This document shows, in pieces, positions 1-7,350 of a stretch of 64,000 nt of DNA (position 1 is the first letter of the stretch; each line of letters starts with the position of its first letter). The notes beneath the pieces are model-generated. The model was not told the origin of the DNA. It searched no databases and saw nothing but the letters and a program-made list of their open reading frames with translations. Both the position numbers and the translations under genes were made by a program. Source of the stretch: Sphingobacterium tenebrionis (GTDB lineage: Bacteria; Bacteroidota; Bacteroidia; Sphingobacteriales; Sphingobacteriaceae); assembly GCF_037126265.1 (NCBI RefSeq), contig NZ_JAYLLN010000013.1, forward strand, positions 1-64,000. Direction: 5' to 3'.

Positions 1-60
1 TGCCATATTGTTTTTTGGTTGCACCTTAAGATACAAAATCTTGAGGACAAAAAACAGAAA

Positions 61-88
61 AACCCCGCCATTTTTTAATGACGGGGTT
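61..88 (-). terminator. Terminator after dnaJ
   Basis: Inverted repeat AACCCCG (61-67) / CGGGGTT (82-88), extended by CATT/AATG across one mismatch around a T4 loop. Read on the minus strand it is followed by a T-rich run (the A-rich stretch at 50-62), as expected for an intrinsic terminator about 80 nt after the dnaJ stop. The rest of 1-165 holds only a weak second hairpin near 97-110 and no recognisable gene. Confidence 0.65.
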
Positions 89-165
89 CTCTTTTAAGAG
101 ACCTTTTTAGACAGCCTCTTTCTTCTTAATTGGCCATGACCAACAAGGATAAAATAAACAAAATG

Positions 166-1314
166 TTATTCGAAATATTCCTTGATTCGCTCAAAGAATG
201 ATTTTTCGCTTTTTCCTGGTTGAGGTTTGAAATTCGCAGAATTCTTCAATTTCTCCAATAATTCCTTTTCCTCTTTATTCACGGTTTTTGGTGTCCAAAC
301 ATTCACATACACCAATTGGTCTCCTTTATGGTAAGAATTCACTTCAGGAAGACCTTTTCCTTTTAAACGCAATATCTTTCCTCCCTGCGTTCCAGCATCG
401 ATCTTGATCTTGGCTTTACCATCGATTGTTGGGATCTCCACACTAGTTCCTAAAGCTGCATCAGCGAAATTGATATACAGATCATAGATCACATTGATAC
501 CATCTCTTTTTAGGGTCTCATGTGGTACTTCTTCAATCAGAATGATCAAATCTCCAGGAATACCACCTCTAGGAGCAGCATTTCCTTTCCCACTCATCGA
601 CAATTGCATTCCCTCGCTAACACCTGCAGGAATATTGATAGCAATGGTTTCTTCACCACGCTCTAGTCCTTCACCCTTACAGGTGGTACATTTTGCAGTG
701 ATTTCTACCCCTTCGCCATTACAGGTCGGACAAGTACTAGTTGTCTGCATTTGTCCCAATATGGTATTGGTCACTCTTCTTACCGAACCACTACCACCAC
801 AGGTATTACAGGTGTGGTAAGAACCTTTGTCCTTTGCACCAGTTCCTGTACAGGTATGACAAACTACCTGTTTATTAACTTTTACTTTTTTCTCAACCCC
901 TTTGGCAATCTCTTCTAAGGTCAATTTTACTTTGATACGTAAATTTGTTCCCCGTTGAACCCGACGGCCGCCACGCGTGCCTCCGCCGCCACCAAAGAAA
1001 CTTTCAAATGGATTTCCTCCACCAAATATATCACCGAATTGGCTGAAAATGTCATCCATATTCATGCCGCCAGCACCATAACCAGAAGCAGAATTTCCTG
1101 CATGACCAAATTGGTCATAACGTCTGCGTTTTTCTGCATTACTCAAAACCTCATAGGCTTCGGCTGCTTCCTTAAATTTATCTTCGGCTTCTTGATCACC
1201 CGGGTTTTTATCCGGATGATATTTGATGGCAAGCTTACGATATGCCGTTTTTATTTCTGTTACTTCAGCAGTCCGTTGGACACCAAGCACATCATAATAA
1301 TCTCTTTTTGACAT
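166..1314 (-). CDS. dnaJ: Chaperone DnaJ (Hsp40)
   Basis: Co-chaperone that stimulates DnaK ATPase activity and delivers unfolded substrates in the cytoplasm. Visible in order: an N-terminal J domain (about residues 1-70) with the invariant HPD in KYHPDKNPG; a Gly/Phe-rich linker (GGGNPFESFFGGGGG); a zinc-binding region with four CxxCxGxG-type repeats (CHTCTGTG, CNTCGGSG, CPTCNGEG, CTTCKGEG); and the C-terminal substrate-binding domain. The 382-residue length is normal for type I DnaJ. It starts 10 nt after the grpE stop on the same strand, so the two form a grpE-dnaJ operon. dnaK is not in this window. Confidence 0.98.
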   Translation of the reverse strand: MSKRDYYDVLGVQRTAEVTEIKTAYRKLAIKYHPDKNPGDQEAEDKFKEAAEAYEVLSNAEKRRRYDQFGHAGNSASGYGAGGMNMDDIFSQFGDIFGGGNPFESFFGGGGGTRGGRRVQRGTNLRIKVKLTLEEIAKGVEKKVKVNKQVVCHTCTGTGAKDKGSYHTCNTCGGSGSVRRVTNTILGQMQTTSTCPTCNGEGVEITAKCTTCKGEGLERGEETIAINIPAGVSEGMQLSMSGKGNAAPRGGIPGDLIILIEEVPHETLKRDGINVIYDLYINFADAALGTSVEIPTIDGKAKIKIDAGTQGGKILRLKGKGLPEVNSYHKGDQLVYVNVWTPKTVNKEEKELLEKLKNSANFKPQPGKSEKSFFERIKEYFE

Positions 1315-1324
1315 TGTTTTATTC

Positions 1325-1846
1325 TTATTGTCCTATTACTACCTTTGCAAAACGAATAACATTATCGTTCAATAGATAACCTTTTTCTGTTACATCGATT
1401 ACTTTATCCTTCAGATCAGGAGTAGGTGCAGGGATCATGGTGATCGCCTCTTGATATTCAGGATCAAATGGTTGTCCAATGACATCCATTTCCTTCACAC
1501 CCAATTGTTCCATGGTTTTACGGAATTTCGTATTCACCAATTCAACGCCTTGTTTGATAGGATCTTCGTTGGAAACATTTTTCATATGGTTTAGCGCTCT
1601 GTCAAAATCATCCATCACAGGAAGCAATTTGATGATTACATCCTTTCCGGCAGACTGCATGAGCTCTATTTTCTCTTTGGAAGTACGTTTTTTGTAGTTG
1701 TCAAATTCAGCCACCAATCGTGCATAACGATCATTGGACTCGGCTAATTTTTGGTTCAGGTCTTCAGCTTCAGCTCCTGTATTCTCCACGTTCTCCTCGA
1801 ATTGATTCAATTCTTGGTCTTGAATATTTTCATTTTCGTTCATCAT
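1325..1846 (-). CDS. grpE: Nucleotide exchange factor GrpE
   Basis: GrpE releases ADP from DnaK and so drives the chaperone cycle with DnaJ. The 173-residue protein has an acidic, Gln/Asn-rich N-terminus, a long predicted coiled coil (about residues 20-70, including RYARLVAEFDNYKKRT), and the C-terminal beta domain with the family motifs KLLPVMDDFDRAL and the region around GQPFDPEYQEAI. It lies directly upstream of dnaJ in the same operon. The start ATG is preceded by another in-frame ATG codon pair (MMNE), so the exact first Met is uncertain by one codon. A short imperfect palindrome upstream (1874-1893) could be an operator. Confidence 0.97.
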   Translation of the reverse strand: MMNENENIQDQELNQFEENVENTGAEAEDLNQKLAESNDRYARLVAEFDNYKKRTSKEKIELMQSAGKDVIIKLLPVMDDFDRALNHMKNVSNEDPIKQGVELVNTKFRKTMEQLGVKEMDVIGQPFDPEYQEAITMIPAPTPDLKDKVIDVTEKGYLLNDNVIRFAKVVIGQ

Positions 1847-1873
1847 CAGCTTATTTTAACGTATTAGTAGGCG

Positions 1874-1893
1874 TGTCAACAATTATGTTGCCA
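1874..1893. promoter_or_regulatory. Possible operator upstream of grpE
   Basis: Imperfect inverted repeat TGTCAAC-aattat-GTTGCCA (6 of 7 arm bases pair) about 30-50 nt upstream of the grpE start, between the upstream terminator and the gene. It is not a CIRCE element (no TTAGCACTC arms). The position suggests a stress-related control site for grpE-dnaJ, but this is inference from location only. Confidence 0.3.
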
Positions 1894-1897
1894 ACGC

Positions 1898-1955
1898 AAA
1901 AAATCCGACATGCTGTCAGTAAAAACTGGTTTTTACTGGCAATAATGTCGGATTT
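1898..1955 (-). terminator. Terminator after the ftsE-like operon
   Basis: Two-level hairpin. Outer arms AAATCCGACAT (1901-1911) and ATGTCGGATTT (1945-1955) pair perfectly; inner arms CAGTAAAAA (1917-1925) and TTTTTACTG (1930-1938) pair around loop CTGG. On the minus strand it is followed by T6 and lies 18 nt after the ATPase stop codon. It separates the ABC ATPase from grpE-dnaJ. Confidence 0.75.
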
Positions 1956-1973
1956 GAAATGGCTTGTCAGCCT

Positions 1974-2657
1974 TTATATCGATACATTGTCATGCAAAGA
2001 ACCATCCGCGGTACGAAGGATTCTTGCAGGCATATTTCTTATGATCTGGTAATCATGGGTAGCCATCAAAACCGCAGTTCCGGAAGAGGCGATGTCTCTT
2101 AATAATAGAACGATCTCTTCGGAGGTTGACGGGTCTAAGTTACCTGTCGGCTCATCGGCTAGGATGATTTCTGGGTTGTTCAGAAGTGCGCGTGCAATAA
2201 CTACACGTTGCTGCTCACCACCGGAAAGCTCATGCGGCATCTTCTTAAGTTTTGATCGCAATCCTACTTTTTCCAACACATCCAAAATCCTGTTTTCAAT
2301 CAGACCTTTTTCTTTCCAACCTGTTGCTCTCAAAGCAAATTCAAGGTTTTTTTCAACGGTCCTATCATTCAACAAATGGAAATCCTGGAATACAATCCCT
2401 AATTTTCGACGTAAATATGGTACATCATTTTCATGAAGTTTTCTCAAATCAAAACCTGCTACCATACCTTCACCGCTAGCGATGTAGAGGTCGCCATAGA
2501 TTATCTTCAACAAACTACTCTTTCCTGATCCCGATTGACCGATCAGATACAGAAATTCACCTTGTGCAATATCCAAATTCACATTGGACAATACCAGGTG
2601 CTTCTGCTGATAGATCTCGACATTCTTTAATTTGATAACCGTATTTGTTTCTTTCAT
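1974..2657 (-). CDS. ftsE: Cell-division ABC transporter ATPase FtsE-like
   Basis: A 227-residue ATP-binding cassette protein of the FtsE/LolD class. Walker A is GQSGSGKSS, the signature LSGGEQQRV, and Walker B IILADEPTGNLDP with the following switch His in MATHDYQ. Length and the DEPTGNLDP form fit FtsE, which partners FtsX to control peptidoglycan hydrolases at the septum. Its likely partner ftsX lies far away in this window at 49826-50704, a split arrangement. LolD- or MacB-type ATPases share these motifs, so the FtsE assignment rests on length, lack of other transporter genes nearby, and the presence of ftsX. A small conserved gene lies 5 nt upstream and is probably cotranscribed. Confidence 0.85.
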   Translation of the reverse strand: MKETNTVIKLKNVEIYQQKHLVLSNVNLDIAQGEFLYLIGQSGSGKSSLLKIIYGDLYIASGEGMVAGFDLRKLHENDVPYLRRKLGIVFQDFHLLNDRTVEKNLEFALRATGWKEKGLIENRILDVLEKVGLRSKLKKMPHELSGGEQQRVVIARALLNNPEIILADEPTGNLDPSTSEEIVLLLRDIASSGTAVLMATHDYQIIRNMPARILRTADGSLHDNVSI

Positions 2658-2662
2658 ATTGC

Positions 2663-2866
2663 TTATACGTCTATTTTCTTTATTTGGCCAAACGGCAGTT
2701 CCCGAACGATCTCCATGATGTATTCTGCTTTATCACCAAGGCCTATTTTATCTAATGATTTATCAGGTCGATCCACGCGGAAATAGGCAAGAAGGGTAAA
2801 TGCATCATCTCGTAACTGAACATAATCCGGAATTTTTGCTACTCCTTTTACCTTAATAACATACAT
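2663..2866 (-). CDS. Small conserved hypothetical protein upstream of ftsE
   Basis: A 67-residue cytoplasmic-type protein with no signal peptide or membrane segment; alternating hydrophobic/charged strands (MYVIKVKGVAKI, AFTLLAYFRV, EYIMEIVREL) suggest a small alpha/beta fold. It ends 5 nt before the FtsE-like ATPase on the same strand, so it is almost certainly cotranscribed with it. I do not recognise a family with a known function. A real gene is supported by the close spacing, sensible codon content and the clean start following an AT-rich leader. Confidence 0.7.
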   Translation of the reverse strand: MYVIKVKGVAKIPDYVQLRDDAFTLLAYFRVDRPDKSLDKIGLGDKAEYIMEIVRELPFGQIKKIDV

Positions 2867-2926
2867 AATCGAACAAAAATATAATTTTTTATGAATTCAT
2901 AACCATATAACGCCACAAAAACCAAT

Positions 2927-3991
2927 TTATTGGTTTGCTTTCAAAAAAGCTAAGGTATCCACGCCGTCAGCATAATCATCCAAGGCAGGGTGTTGGCTTG
3001 CTCCAAATGGGAATACCGCAGCATCAACTTTTAAGTCTGTTTCTGCAGTCACACACTGAATCTCTTCTAAGTGATTTTGGATAAAGGATTCCACCTCCTT
3101 CAACTCTTTATAGCGTTCATAATGGATAACGGCCAGGGGAGAGGCCATAGCCTCATCTTCCTTGATCAACAAAAACCCGTTATCAAAATGTTCGTTACGA
3201 TTGATCAGGTAGATGGATTTATTGAAATCATAGTTGTTGTTGTACTTAAAATGATCTTTAATCGGGGAGAAGCTCTCCAGCGATTCATATAATCGAGCAA
3301 TATCATAATCCTCGGGAATAAAGATCTTGGAAACCGATCGACATCCTAAACCAAAATAATCGAAAATATCATTTCCGAGCTGGTTCAGTTGTTCTTTAGT
3401 CTCCCGACCCGTAATCACCGCAACAGAATTCCTGTTCTTACGGATGATATGTGGTTTTTTACCAAAATAATGTTCAAAATAACGAGAAGAATTGTTACTT
3501 CCAGTAGCAATGATCAGGTCATAGTTTTCCAAACGCTCCACCAGTTGAAAACGATTGGAGAAATCCGGTTCGATAGAAACCAAGATATCCAAAACAGCTT
3601 TCGTAATACCTGCATCTTCCGAAGAAGTTTTGATTTCAGCTTTAAAACCAGTGATCAGTACAGATAAGATATCATGGAAACCCACAAGCGGTAAATTTCC
3701 GGCCAACACCAACCCAACTACCTTATCGTTCTCATGATCTGGAAAACCTTGCAGCCATAAAGTCAATTTTTCCTCGGTCAGATTCTGTCCGATAGCCTTA
3801 GCCTGTTTCAAGACATTTTCTTTGCTATACCAAGGGTTCCTATTGGCTACTGAAAAGAGGAAAGGGGAGTTTTCAAAATCACTGGAAAGAAGATAATCGC
3901 CGAGTTTTACAAATGCTTGGATTCTTTGTTTTAATGTCAAAATCTTATTATTTAGAATTATTCTGTTATTATTTTGCCGTATATTTGCCAT
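2927..3991 (-). CDS. Acyl-CoA reductase (LuxC family)
   Basis: NADPH-dependent reduction of acyl-CoA or acyl thioesters to aldehydes, by family membership (LuxC, aldehyde dehydrogenase superfamily). I place the start at the ATG at 3991 (354 residues, MANIRQNNN) rather than an upstream in-frame ATG at 4066, because the extra 25 residues would overlap the divergent ferredoxin control region and look non-coding. Visible features are the glycine-rich LAGNLPLVGFHD nucleotide-binding segment, a GLGCRSVSK segment with the presumed catalytic Cys in FGLGCRS, and a Rossmann-like ATGSNNSSRYFEHYF region. It is divergently paired with a ferredoxin gene, which suggests a linked redox role. Confidence 0.8.
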   Translation of the reverse strand: MANIRQNNNRIILNNKILTLKQRIQAFVKLGDYLLSSDFENSPFLFSVANRNPWYSKENVLKQAKAIGQNLTEEKLTLWLQGFPDHENDKVVGLVLAGNLPLVGFHDILSVLITGFKAEIKTSSEDAGITKAVLDILVSIEPDFSNRFQLVERLENYDLIIATGSNNSSRYFEHYFGKKPHIIRKNRNSVAVITGRETKEQLNQLGNDIFDYFGLGCRSVSKIFIPEDYDIARLYESLESFSPIKDHFKYNNNYDFNKSIYLINRNEHFDNGFLLIKEDEAMASPLAVIHYERYKELKEVESFIQNHLEEIQCVTAETDLKVDAAVFPFGASQHPALDDYADGVDTLAFLKANQ

Positions 3992-4024
3992 TAGTTTGTA
4001 AATAACTACCAATGTTATATACTT

Positions 4025-4059
4025 TTTGTTCAAAGTAAGTAGCTGAAGTAGTACCTTTG
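4025..4059 (+). promoter_or_regulatory. Candidate Bacteroidota promoter for the ferredoxin gene
   Basis: A perfect -7 element TACCTTTG (TAnnTTTG, 4052-4059) lies 41 nt upstream of the ferredoxin ATG. A TTTG box at 4025-4028 is 23 bp upstream, longer than the usual 19-20 bp, so the -33 part is weak. Confidence 0.55.
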
Positions 4060-4100
4060 AAGACACAAAATTAGTTTATTATTTTATTGTAAGGACATAA

Positions 4101-4451
4101 ATGGCAATTAAAATTACAGATGAATGTATAAATTGTGGAGCATGCGAACCAGAATGCCCGAACAACGCAATTTATGATGCAGGGGTTTCATGGAAGTTTT
4201 CTGATGGAACAGCTTTAGACGGAGTTATTGATTTTGGAGATGGTGTTACAATCGATGCTAACGAGTCGCAAGATGCTATTTCTAATGAAGTATATTATAT
4301 TGTTTCAGATAAGTGTACAGAGTGTAAAGGTTTTCACGATGAACCTCAATGTGCAGCAGTATGTCCGGTTGATTGTTGTGTAGAAGACGAAGAAGTAGTG
4401 GAAACAGAAGAAGAATTATTAGCGAAGAAAGCCTGGTTACACGCTGAATAA
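4101..4451 (+). CDS. 2[4Fe-4S] ferredoxin with a large insertion
   Basis: A 116-residue soluble electron carrier. The first cluster motif is CINCGACEPECP (CxxCxxCxxxCP); the second is CTECKGFHDEPQCAAVCP (CxxC, eight residues, CxxxCP), i.e. the longer spacing seen in Alvin-type ferredoxins. Between the two motifs there is an insertion of roughly 45 residues rich in Asp and Gly, and the protein ends in an acidic tail (EDEEVVETEEELL). The divergent neighbour is an acyl-CoA reductase; the sulfite reductase at 12.5 kb is another potential electron acceptor. A strong hairpin terminator follows 20 nt after the stop. Confidence 0.9.
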   Translation: MAIKITDECINCGACEPECPNNAIYDAGVSWKFSDGTALDGVIDFGDGVTIDANESQDAISNEVYYIVSDKCTECKGFHDEPQCAAVCPVDCCVEDEEVVETEEELLAKKAWLHAE

Positions 4452-4470
4452 GCTAGCTTATAATATTAAA

Positions 4471-4508
4471 AAAGAGCTGTTAATTAAAATAACAGCTCTT
4501 TTTTTTTA
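4471..4508. terminator. Bidirectional terminator between ferredoxin and DUF5694 genes
   Basis: A perfect 12-bp stem AAAGAGCTGTTA (4471-4482) / TAACAGCTCTTT (4490-4501) with a 7-nt loop and a T9 run on the plus strand; A-runs on the other side also make it usable for the convergent gene ending at 4506. Confidence 0.85.
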
Positions 4509-5330
4509 TTTTAGATAAGGAAGAACATCTACTTCATGATATTTTGGAGATCGTTCCAGCCATTGTCTGAAAAACGCAGAATGGGTACCACCCATCAACA
4601 AAAACACGCGATCATCAGCTGACAAGGGAATCTTATTGAAATTAGAAAACATGATCAGGTTCCGTTCATAAAATTTAGCCGCTTCGAAAGCCCCTTCATT
4701 TCCTTCTGGGCTTGATGCATACAATAGCATATCAGCATTCACATTCATTAAAAAATCAAGATAAACCTTCGAATTGTTCATTTGAAAATGATCCATAACC
4801 GTAGGTTCCCTATTCAATTTCTCCATGTAATTCTTGGTGTTCTTTTCCACCAATTTCCAGTAGGCATTATAGGTGATGGAATCCGCTTTCGTTTCTAATT
4901 CCCCATATATCCTGTAATTATATCCCTTTTTATAATCTATACCATAGACTTTTTTTACACCGGACAACCTTCCGACCTCAAACGCTAATAATTCAATTTC
5001 ACTAGGATGCTCGAATGTCATTTGGGGGTTTTTCAAGTACGCATCATACATGGCCTGCAAAGCCTCCGTTCGCGATGGAACATTTTCTAAAACTAGAACA
5101 GTTGGTTTAAAGGCAGCGAAGCGTTTAGCCAAAGCATGTACTTCTTTCACACGTTCAGGATCCTTCGGATTGAACGCTGTCCGAGTAGCATCACTGGTAA
5201 ATCCCATATGAAAAGTGGCGACATTTAAAACCGGAATGGTTTTCTCAAATTTTGTTTGGAATGGAACCAATTGGGCATGAACCAATTGCTGGACAGTTAA
5301 TAGCAAGATAATTAATAAGTATTTTTTCAT
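4506..5330 (-). CDS. Secreted DUF5694 (TraB/ChaN-like) protein
   Basis: A 274-residue protein with a clear signal peptide (MKKYLLIILLLTVQQLVHAQ) and so probably periplasmic. The body carries a conserved NVATFHMGFT segment near the N-terminus, VLVLENVPSR in the middle and a C-terminal LLMGGTHSAFFRQWL motif. That pattern (His/Glu near the N-terminus, GGxHxxF near the C-terminus) is what I associate with the DUF5694 family distantly related to TraB/ChaN proteins. No reaction is established. It is a single-gene unit: convergent with the ferredoxin and divergent from the sensor kinase. Confidence 0.7.
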   Translation of the reverse strand: MKKYLLIILLLTVQQLVHAQLVPFQTKFEKTIPVLNVATFHMGFTSDATRTAFNPKDPERVKEVHALAKRFAAFKPTVLVLENVPSRTEALQAMYDAYLKNPQMTFEHPSEIELLAFEVGRLSGVKKVYGIDYKKGYNYRIYGELETKADSITYNAYWKLVEKNTKNYMEKLNREPTVMDHFQMNNSKVYLDFLMNVNADMLLYASSPEGNEGAFEAAKFYERNLIMFSNFNKIPLSADDRVFLLMGGTHSAFFRQWLERSPKYHEVDVLPYLK

Positions 5331-5490
5331 TTGTAATGGATTAATGATCCAATTTTAATACAAACCTCCAGCTTATACAATTTATATCGACAAACCCCTT
5401 AGAAAAATCGACCAAGCGGATATTTTATGAAATATTGAATAGCTATCTTTATGAACTCAAAAGCCATCCATAAAGAAAGAGCAAAACAAC

Positions 5491-6537
5491 TTGATAAATC
5501 AAAAGAATAAATACCAACCAGGCATTACTTTAAGAAAGGAAATTGTTATCAATATCCTTTTTTGGTTGATTTGGGCATATTTCAGTCTTTTGAAATGGAC
5601 TGGAGACGGAATTGAACTCAAGTCGGTTGGGTTATTCCTAGCCACTTACTTTTTGGTGTTTTCCTCCACATTTTATCTCCACTACCTTATCGGCCTTCCG
5701 TGGGCATTTCGAACGTGGAGGGCATGGAAAATCATAGCGGCTATATTTGTTGGTATTATCTACTTCATGACCAGTAGATATCTACTTGAAGAAATCCTTA
5801 TGCCGATTTTTGCTGGGATGAGGAATTATCATCCAAACACCACCTTTGGTTTTTATGCTATCGATAATCTCTATTATGCATTCCAGCCTATCATTTTAAG
5901 TACAGCGCTTTGGTTGATTCTTTATACCATCCGATTAATTTCCAAACAATCCAATTTGATTGAAGAAAATAAAAATACGGAGATTAAATTCCTGCGATCA
6001 CAGCTAAATCCCCATTTCATCTTCAACAGTCTCAACAATATTTACTCCTTAGTTTATTTCAAATCCGAAAAATCCTTGCCTGCCATTGAAGAGCTCGGGA
6101 AACTTATGCGATATAATACCTACAACAGTGATAAGGAATGGATGGACATCGAGGAGGAGCTCCATTATATACACTCCTTTATCAGTCTGGAGACCCTAAG
6201 AATCTCCTCTGAAGATTGCATAGACCTGCAAGTAGAATTGAACAATAAGCAAATTAAACTACCAACCTTCACATTGATCACGTTTATTGAAAACGCCTTT
6301 AAGCACGGAGAAATCACCAACACAAGTCCATTAGTAATAAGCTTATTTACTGATGATAAAAGCTTACTATATAAAGTAAAAAATAAAATAAAAGATGGGG
6401 GCAAAGATCAGCAAAAAGGAATCGGCATTCAAAATTTAAAGAAACGGTTAGACCATTACTATCCTAATCAATACCATTTGATTGAAACCATCACAAATGG
6501 AGAATTTGAGGCTACACTAACAATAACATTCAGATGA
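5491..6537 (+). CDS. LytS/YehU-type sensor histidine kinase
   Basis: Membrane sensor kinase of a LytTR-type two-component system. About four hydrophobic segments fill residues 15-155; then comes the His_kinase motif LRSQLNPHFIFNSLNNIYSL with phosphoacceptor His175, followed by the ATPase N-box FIENAFKHGE. The start is a TTG at 5491: the frame closes upstream at TGA 5452-5454, and the next ATG lies inside the membrane region, so TTG is the only plausible common initiator. A -7-like TATCTTTA lies at 5444-5451. The response regulator gene follows with a 4-nt overlap (ATGA), indicating translational coupling. Confidence 0.9.
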   Translation: MINQKNKYQPGITLRKEIVINILFWLIWAYFSLLKWTGDGIELKSVGLFLATYFLVFSSTFYLHYLIGLPWAFRTWRAWKIIAAIFVGIIYFMTSRYLLEEILMPIFAGMRNYHPNTTFGFYAIDNLYYAFQPIILSTALWLILYTIRLISKQSNLIEENKNTEIKFLRSQLNPHFIFNSLNNIYSLVYFKSEKSLPAIEELGKLMRYNTYNSDKEWMDIEEELHYIHSFISLETLRISSEDCIDLQVELNNKQIKLPTFTLITFIENAFKHGEITNTSPLVISLFTDDKSLLYKVKNKIKDGGKDQQKGIGIQNLKKRLDHYYPNQYHLIETITNGEFEATLTITFR

Positions 6538-7250
6538 TGAAACCGATTCCATGTATTATTTTAGATGATGAACCAATGGCATATAAGCTTCTTGCTGATT
6601 ATGCTGAAAAGCGACCTGAACTAAATCTTGTATACGCTGGTGATGATATTACCCATGCACTTTCTCTACTAAAACAAAATCCCGATCCTCATCATGGACA
6701 AGCCCACCCCTTAATTATACTGGATATTCAGATGCCTGCCATGAATGGCTTGGATATCATGAAATTATTGGGAAAGGATTATGATTTCATCATCAGTTCC
6801 GCTTATGCAGAATTTGCACTTCAGAGCTATGCTTTTACGGTGATAGATTATTTATTAAAACCCATTTCCCAGCAACGGTTTAATCAGGCGATTGACAAGC
6901 ACCTCGCTTGGAAAACGCCTAAAACAATTCAAACCAAAGCATATATCCAATTCAGAGCCGACAGAAAGGACCATCGGATCGAACTATCCAAAATTGACTA
7001 TATAGAAGGATTAAAAGATTACTTGATTATCCATTTTGAAGGACAAAAGTTGATGACCTTAGAAACGATGAAAGAAATGATGAACCGCTTGCCGGCAGAA
7101 GAATTCATCCGAATCCACCGATCTATTATTTTGCCGAAGAAAAAAATCAAGGCAATTGATGCCCATCAAGTCCAACATCATAATGGGGATTTCTTTCCTG
7201 TAGGGGAAACTTTCAAGGAAGAACTTTTCCGTTGGTTTAAATCCCTATAA
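6534..7250 (+). CDS. LytTR-family response regulator
   Basis: A 238-residue regulator. The receiver domain occupies about residues 1-125, with the phosphoacceptor Asp64 in IILDIQMPAMNG, the acidic pair LDDEP near the N-terminus and a conserved Lys in DYLLKPIS. The C-terminal LytTR DNA-binding domain follows (about 140-238; AYIQFRADRKDHRIELSKI, then FIRIHRSIILPKKKI). It overlaps the kinase gene by 4 nt. LytTR domains bind paired direct repeats; the target promoter is not evident here, although the symporter gene downstream is the nearest candidate. Confidence 0.93.
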   Translation: MMKPIPCIILDDEPMAYKLLADYAEKRPELNLVYAGDDITHALSLLKQNPDPHHGQAHPLIILDIQMPAMNGLDIMKLLGKDYDFIISSAYAEFALQSYAFTVIDYLLKPISQQRFNQAIDKHLAWKTPKTIQTKAYIQFRADRKDHRIELSKIDYIEGLKDYLIIHFEGQKLMTLETMKEMMNRLPAEEFIRIHRSIILPKKKIKAIDAHQVQHHNGDFFPVGETFKEELFRWFKSL

Positions 7251-7272
7251 TCGGGAATAAAAGGCTTCGAAA

Positions 7273-7303
7273 TTTGGTATGCCCACCAATTTTTTTATTT
7301 TTG
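7273..7303 (+). promoter_or_regulatory. Canonical Bacteroidota promoter for the symporter gene
   Basis: TTTG (7273-7276), exactly 19 bp, then TATTTTTG (7296-7303): a textbook match to the sigma-ABfr-type pattern TTTG-N19-TAnnTTTG, 47 nt upstream of the ATG at 7351. Confidence 0.8.
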
Positions 7304-7350
7304 TTCGTCTTTAAAACAAAATTTTAACAAAAGTAACCCCCATAAACCGC

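Noticed and set aside
1874..1955. CIRCE or HrcA-type element upstream of grpE
   Set aside because: Neither the palindrome at 1874-1893 nor the terminator hairpin matches TTAGCACTC-N9-GAGTGCTAA.
5451..5510. Nineteen-codon frame (starts ATGAACTCAAAAGCC) overlapping the kinase start
   Set aside because: Its start overlaps the likely -7 element, there is no leader, and it shows no conserved features. Treated as chance in an AT-rich sequence.
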